Source: Polytrichum commune
Lineage: Eukaryota > Streptophyta > Polytrichopsida > Polytrichales > Polytrichaceae
Direction of reading: 5' to 3'
Assembly: GCA_950295325.1 (NCBI GenBank)
Contig: OX485809.1
Span: forward strand, 26,614,144-26,678,143
DNA length: 64,000 bases
Below the pieces are notes generated by a model. It had not been told where the DNA came from, did not search any database, and saw nothing but the letters and a program-made list of their open reading frames with translations. Shown piece after piece: positions 58,201 through 64,000 of this stretch; positions within the stretch are counted from its first letter, which is position 1, and every line of letters begins with the position of its first letter. Both the position numbers and the translations under genes were made by a program.

Positions 58201-58665
58201 ATAGTTTTAGTGGCATACAAAAAATGACGAATTGCTATTCAAATATTTTCCAAAAATCGATGGGAATACTCCTTATAGGCTCAAAACCAACTAATGGACC
58301 AAAATATCTATGAAAAATAAAATGAAGTGTCATTTTTTTAATAGGCTTGTAATTTAGTGCCCGTCATCTACCATGGGAATTGCACTGGAATTTTGGGGAT
58401 TGTTTTTAGTACCCAAAAGAAATCATTTTTGAAATCCCAACGCCGGATGTTAATTTATGTGTTCAAGTATACTTAAAGTTTGGAAAAAATTGAGAACATT
58501 CTAATGACATATGCTACCACTCTTGCCCTTCCATGTGGTATTTGACCAAATTGTTGCCCAATTGGCCATAGTCCTTGCTTGACTTCTTCCAGGTAGTTTG
58601 AAAACAGGGTCCCAACCTAGCACATCATGACATAGTGCTGAACTTGGATAATGGTACCATGCACA
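52300..58665. other. Gene-free AT-rich DNA
   Basis: No convincing coding sequence. Notable local features are a perfect GGTCTCC/GGAGACC hairpin near 52,679, a T22 tract at 53462-53483 and a G10 tract near 55,541. Confidence 0.4.
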
Positions 58666-58995
58666 TCAACCTCCTCCATGTCCAATTACTACCATGATGT
58701 GAGCATTGGTTTGTATGTCATCAAAGTTCTTGATTGGCTCGTGAAAGCTTATGAATACTTTCAAAAAATATACTATAAAAAAACACTTCTTACCACGTTG
58801 CTCACAAAAAGTTAAAACTTTTCGCTTGCAAACTACACATCTTCGCTGAATTTTAGATATGTCCTCCATGTGTAATCTCGACCTTTGAGGTGTATAGAAG
58901 CTTTTGAATAGAACATTGGAATTACATTCCTTGATCAATGCCTTCGCAACTCTAATGTGAAACTCCAAATGTGAAAGGGGTTTTAACCCTCCCAC
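58666..58995 (-). pseudogene. Cys-rich ORF, possible piggyBac-type C-terminal relic
   Basis: A 109-codon reverse ORF reads LSHLEFHIRVAKALIKE, then RRCVVCKRKVLTFCEQRGKK and CFF. The order LEFR-like helix, basic stretch and CxxC...C...C resembles the C-terminus of piggyBac-family transposases. The second half of the Cys pattern is degraded, and I see no upstream catalytic domain. It could equally be chance. Confidence 0.25.
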
Positions 58996-59854
58996 TCCTC
59001 ACATGTATTGTTGTGCAAATGATGAACATATCTTCTAGTGAGGTGTCCACTAGGAACTAAAAGATTCTATGGCACCGCTTGATGCATTCATACAAATATC
59101 CTCTAGACACCTCACATTTGGGCCACAGACTCCAAATAATCTTTTTTTGCCAACATGGTTTTGTGAATTCCAAAGTTATTATTCTATACCTTTTTTCATC
59201 AGAACAGATGGAAAACCCACTTTGTCCCTATGCATTGTGCCATAGCATATAAAACCTATAAAACCAAAAATGCAAACTTTCATTTAGAGTTCATATCCAA
59301 ACTTGCTAAACAACCAACAAACCTAAAAATGAACAACACAAAGATTTCCCTAATTGGGCTCATAATATCATGTACCTTTCTCATGCAAGTACTCAAAACA
59401 TCTCAATGGAAGTGAAGAAGTTGTGCATGACAACCATATGATTCCTATCTTTCACTATTGCCTTCACAACTTTCCCCCCTCCCTTTGTTGGGGTTCCCCT
59501 TTCTTACTGGTCGGCTCTCCCGGGAGTGACGTGCACTTCCCACAATACATGTTGAAGGTGTACACATACTTCATAGCCACATTAGTCAATGTCTACATCT
59601 TCAAAAATATAACTATCATTAGTTGTGAGTGTTTTATCCATTGATTTAATGCCATATATGAATTACAAATTTAGGGAACCAAACAATTGGTGCATGTAAA
59701 AAACAATTAAGGCTAAAATTATAATAACCTTCAAACCCAACTTTATGAATTTCGATGGCGAGTATTGTCAAATGTTTGAATACTTGCCCTTGTAGCGCAC
59801 TATCATTTCATATACTATATGTGCATCATATACTATATAAGGCATCACCTTTGT

Positions 59855-60866
59855 AATAAGAGGATCAAGTCAGATTTGAGCACGAATACTCCCGCATTTA
59901 TGAGTTGTTCAAGGGTGTCTACTCCTTTCATCAACATAAATTTGATCTTCTTCATAACTTTTGTGATGTCTTTGTGCATACAAGGTTTTGTCGGCCTCAT
60001 GGCCTTCAATTCTTTCTCTCTAGTAGCCTCCTCCGCTAATTGAGAGGATGCAGGGAAACAAAATACCGTCACTTTTTTTCTTAAGATACGGTGGCGTCTA
60101 TCAAAAACATTTTTGTGCTTACCATTTTGTTAGCACATGGATTGTACCCATAAACTTTGTTTCCACAATCTCTTGCCAAGAGAACATTTGTGTAGTCAGA
60201 TTTGAGCAGGAGTACTCCGTCGTATGTGAGTTATTTATGGGTGTCTAATCCTTTCATCAACACAATTTTGATCTCCTTCACAACTTTTGTGATGTCTTTG
60301 TGCATACGAGGTTTTGTCGGCCTTACGGCCTCCAATTTTTTCTCTCTAGCGGCCTCCATTGCTAATGAGGATCTGACTCTCGTCCGCTTCTTTAGTCTAT
60401 TTCTCCTGACTTGAGGTGGAAGAAGGGCTAGGTAATTTGGGGTGCATATGTTGTAAGCTTGGGACCAACTTCAGGATGTTAGTCACATTGGAGCTTGCTT
60501 CCACTACGTTGCGTTGATTCCGTAAATTCTTTTTGAATCCTTGCTAGCCAATTCAGATGTTGTGGAACAAAATACCGTCACTTCTTTTCTTAAGATCCGG
60601 TGGCGTCTATCAAAAACATTTGTGCTTACCAGTTTGTTAGCACATGGATTGTACCGAAAAACTTTGTTACCACCGGCTCTTGCCATGAGAACATTTGTGT
60701 AGTCATGTTTGAGCAGGAGTATTCCCGCGCTTGTGAGTTGTTTATGGGTGTCTACTCCTTTCACCAACAGAAGTTTGATCTCCTTCATAACTTTTGTGGT
60801 GTTTTGTACGTACGAGGTTCCATCAGCCTCCTCCGCTAATTGAGGGTGTGCGCAGGTGAATGACAT
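59855..60866 (-). pseudogene. Three tandem copies of a decayed coding segment
   Basis: Copies at about 59,855-60,070, 60,057-60,415 and 60,545-60,866 translate on the minus strand to similar peptides. Shared motifs are KVMKEIK, KGVDTHKQL, AGVLLLKSDY and ARAGGNKV..YNPCANKLV. The conserved peptides across diverged DNA indicate a former protein repeat or duplicated exon. The middle copy has TAA at 60231-60233, where both sister copies have CAA. I do not recognise the family. Confidence 0.45.
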
Positions 60867-61399
60867 GACTATCCTCAGGGAATGAGGCTTGTCAAATCTA
60901 GGTTAACAACTTCATCCTCCTAGCTGCAACCTAAATGTGTTTCTAGGGACTACATGAAATTGAATCTCGACCTTAGCTATTGTTAGCAAGGGAGAATTGT
61001 GTGCATAATTTATGATGTCTCATGCAAGAACCTAGAAATCCACAGAGTACAACCCCCCCCCCCCCCCAATATTCTCACGACGTGCAACATCCTCAACAAG
61101 CTAAATCAAAACAACAAAATATTGAATTGGCATATCATGCACTTGAATTGGGAAACACAACAATGAAGATGGGAGATTGAAATATATTTATCAATTGTTG
61201 AGCCAAAATTCATTGAGGGCCCCTCAAATTTCAATGGAATTCTTTGTTTTCTTATATTCACACATAAAAAAAAAAACTTGTTCTAAGCTAGACAACAAGA
61301 AGGAACAACAAATTTACTACCTTACTCTAACTAAGAAATTCTTTACTTCCATGTGGGTTGAGACAAAATGGCATTAGTACGGTGCTAGTTGCGTTTAGT

Positions 61400-61771
61400 T
61401 ACAGCTAAGGAGATTTGCTCGTCCTCGTGAGGGGCGTCATTGAACTCCACTTGCATGTCGCCTTTATCTCCAATGTCCAATTGTATGAGGTAGAACAATG
61501 CATCCATAAAGACTAGCTTGAGGTCGTCTTCACTTGCAAGGGGATCTTGCCAAACGACGTGCTTCAGCTAGAGGTTGATATCTTTGGGAAATTGTTGTCT
61601 TGTTCCCCAACCCATAATTGCAACAACATGACATTGCAAGAGCTAACAAAGTTGCCAATTCGTGTAAGGTGGGCCTTTGTCGATGTGGTTGTTGAAGTCG
61701 CAAGGAAGGGTGAGGAGGTATTGTCATTCATGCATACAAGGCACATAGCAACACATACATGGAGTGGGTGA
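61400..61771 (+). pseudogene. Decayed ORF of unknown family
   Basis: One frame reads through GDLLVLVRGVIELHLHVAF, VQLYEVEQCIHKD, LEVVFTCKGILPNDVLQL and ELTKLPIRVRWAFVDVVVEV to a TGA at 61769. It is interrupted only by TAA (61406-61408) and TAG (61514-61516), with no frameshift. The protein-like composition suggests a former gene, perhaps a TE. No motif could be recognised. Confidence 0.3.
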
Positions 61772-64000
61772 GAATTCACCATAAGGGTGTGAGAACTCAC
61801 ACAAATGCAAGACGTTATGAATCTATGGCATATTCTTCATGAATCCAACCACTCTTAGGTTTGACATCATGAAGCTCTTCATTCCAACTTGGAAATATTG
61901 TCCATTCAATGGATTTTCCCTTCAATTGCGATCCAGCTACCTCATGTGCATGGAGATTGCTTCATTATACTAGTGATTTGCGATGATTTCCTCTTTGAAG
62001 CTTGGGCTTGTTGTTGGAGCTTTGCAAAGTTTGGAGGTAGTCATTTACTTGTAGGCAACTTCTAGGAGGTGACCTACTCCAAGCTCAGTAATGGCGAGAG
62101 AATTTTTGGTTGAGCCTTGCTTCAATATCACTCCCGCCATTATTTAGGAGATTCCACCATCCATTATTTTTTTGATAGGTTGGGCTTTTGCTGCCCTCGT
62201 GAGGAAAATTGTTGAATTGTGGTTGACTTTGCGATTGCCAAGAGGCAACAAGTGCCCGGACATGCCCATGTCAACCTAGACTAGATTATTGGTGACAAAC
62301 TTTGAAAAATCATGCAAGCTTCTGATTTTCTCGGAAAATCAGAAGCTTTTGATTTTTTTTTGCAAAAGATGATTAAAAACCCTACCCAACTTCTGTATTA
62401 AAAATATTAATAAAATCAAGACCCCTAAAAGAAGGATTATGTGGCAATTTGGGATCATATATGTGCATGCAGGGGTTAAGGTGTGTCCCATGCAACAAGC
62501 CATGCAAACCTTGAAATGAGGGGAGGTCTATGAGTCTAGATATGACCTCACAAATTTTCAATCTGGGACTCACAACATGAGGCCTATACAATTTTTAAAT
62601 TCTTGATAGGAGCTGAAAACGGCAACCTCTAGCTCAATGGGTGTGAACATAACTTAGAAAAGAATTGATTAATTGTTTTACGTCAAAAACAAAGTTAACT
62701 TATACATCAACGACACTTTGAAATCAGAAAATGTGGACTGACAATCGAAGGTAAGCTTAGTTCTGAATTTGAGGAGCCCAGCTTGTGCCGAGATTCAAAA
62801 CTATGATGTTGGCTTGACTAACATCGATGCTCTCGGCTTAAAGATTGAATCAAGTTGGTTAGAAAAGTATGAGTGCGACACTTGGCACCCATGTTGGTGA
62901 CTAGGAATCACTTGGTCCCAAGTTGGTTCCTCCACCAAGACAGGTGATTAGATAATGAACTTTGAAGTGTTGATCGAGGAATTTGTAGTTACACATGTCG
63001 AATGCATTATGGAGCAAAGAGGTTTTGATTGACACACACAGCAACTCTCAAACAGGCAGCACATCAACTTAGGCCGAGCATACAAAATCCTCTTGTCTAA
63101 TAGCTTACTTACACTCCTACCTTTGTGTCAACTTACAATGTGGATACAAATGTCGAGATTAGCTTGATCGAACATGCAGATCGACTTAACCTAGAATCAA
63201 ACTGTGATAGAAGTCAAGGTTGTTGTTAATCCCACCATAGCCAAGTCTTAACACTACTTCATGAGCATCTTGGGATCAACCACCGGTTCATAAGATAAGC
63301 CTTCATTGAATGTGTGATCGATGGACTCATATTCACGTCAATGAAGATAGATACCGATGTTCATTTATTCTTTTCTATATAATTTGGTCGTTTCTACGTA
63401 CAAAGGAGTGTAATAAACTAATCTTATGAAAGTTCAAAACCGAACGCAGGTAATTGTTGAATTAAGGATGTGGGCCTGATGTAATTATTGTTGTCAGTTG
63501 GCCATTATTGTTGAGTGGTTTATGGCAAGGCTTGTAGTTGAGAAAGGACACCAAAAGATTTGAGATTGGACTATGTGCTCAAAGTGATATTAGACGTCAT
63601 TCTAGGTTCGATTTTGAAACACAATAGTGAGAGCCTATGTTGTTGTTTGAGGGCCTATCGATAGAGAATGTTCTTTTTGACTCTTGTACTTGTACATCTC
63701 TACTCCAAACCTAGAACTTGAAATGACAATCTTTGTGATTTGCAATTCTCAACTGGAAGAGACGATTCCTGATCCAATCCAACATTCAAAATTGTGTATA
63801 AAGTTGGAAGTGCCCACAATAGAGCCATATTTTAACCCTTAATTGCCCACGGTGACCTGAGAGACTATTTTGCAAAGGGAACTCCTCTCATTGCATTTAG
63901 GTGGGGCACTCTATAACTCCTTAAAAAGTGCTCTAAAAAGGTATTGGAGGTGATCAATACAAAAAGAAAACTTCCCGTCTAAAGTTGTTAAGAATTTGTT
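61772..64000. other. Gene-free DNA to the window end
   Basis: Only short shadow ORFs. A small perfect inverted repeat (AGAAGCTTCTGATTTT-like, GATTTTCTCGGAAAATC) lies near 62,320. Confidence 0.4.

Overview
This is nuclear DNA of a land plant. The clearest evidence is a complete chloroplast starch-metabolism gene, phosphoglucan water dikinase (PWD/GWD3), with spliceosomal GT-AG introns. It is supported by two genes of the plant heavy-metal-associated (HMA) domain family, a plant-type BED/DUF659 hAT transposase, a Stowaway-type MITE, ACGTGGC boxes and TTTAGGG telomere-like motifs. The lineage cannot be fixed from sequence alone. A PWD gene with only two coding introns and intergenic DNA full of old repeats make a non-flowering land plant or another repeat-rich genome plausible, but this is inference.

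Layout. Positions 1-13,000 are a mobile-element cluster. It holds a left-truncated unknown gene (-), a 184-aa unknown ORF (+), a coiled-coil/RING-like gene with two in-frame stops (+), a small decayed ORF (+) and a hAT transposase with in-frame stops (-). Three of these genes have a TATA box with the same kind of G-rich, CGGAC-core minisatellite 5-65 bp upstream. Positions 13,000-17,330 hold two inverted-repeat MITEs and a 1.24-kb array of a ~56-bp minisatellite. Positions 17,500-24,000 hold the PWD promoter region and gene (three coding exons, 1,219 aa). HPP-like gene 1 (-, four exons) lies at 26,199-27,500 and its divergent paralogue HPP-like gene 2 (-, same four-exon plan) at 48,844-50,707. 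The ~21 kb between them is nested repeat debris: four copies of a ~655-bp TIR element with a tRNA-like segment, a 305-bp tandem array, a ~1-kb dispersed repeat with a 594-bp MITE inserted in one copy, foldback elements and a Stowaway MITE. From 51,000 to 64,000 there are no convincing intact genes, only decayed coding relics near 58.7-60.9 kb and 61.4-61.8 kb.

Gene functions. PWD phosphorylates already phosphorylated starch glucans in plastids. The HPP-like proteins keep an HMA-like fold but have lost both metal-binding cysteines. The PWD gene and both HPP-like genes have ACGTGGC-type boxes upstream, so shared ABA/light/stress-type control is possible but unproven. The TE-derived genes are mostly dead. 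They keep one reading frame over kilobases and are interrupted only by stop codons that single C-to-T changes can explain.
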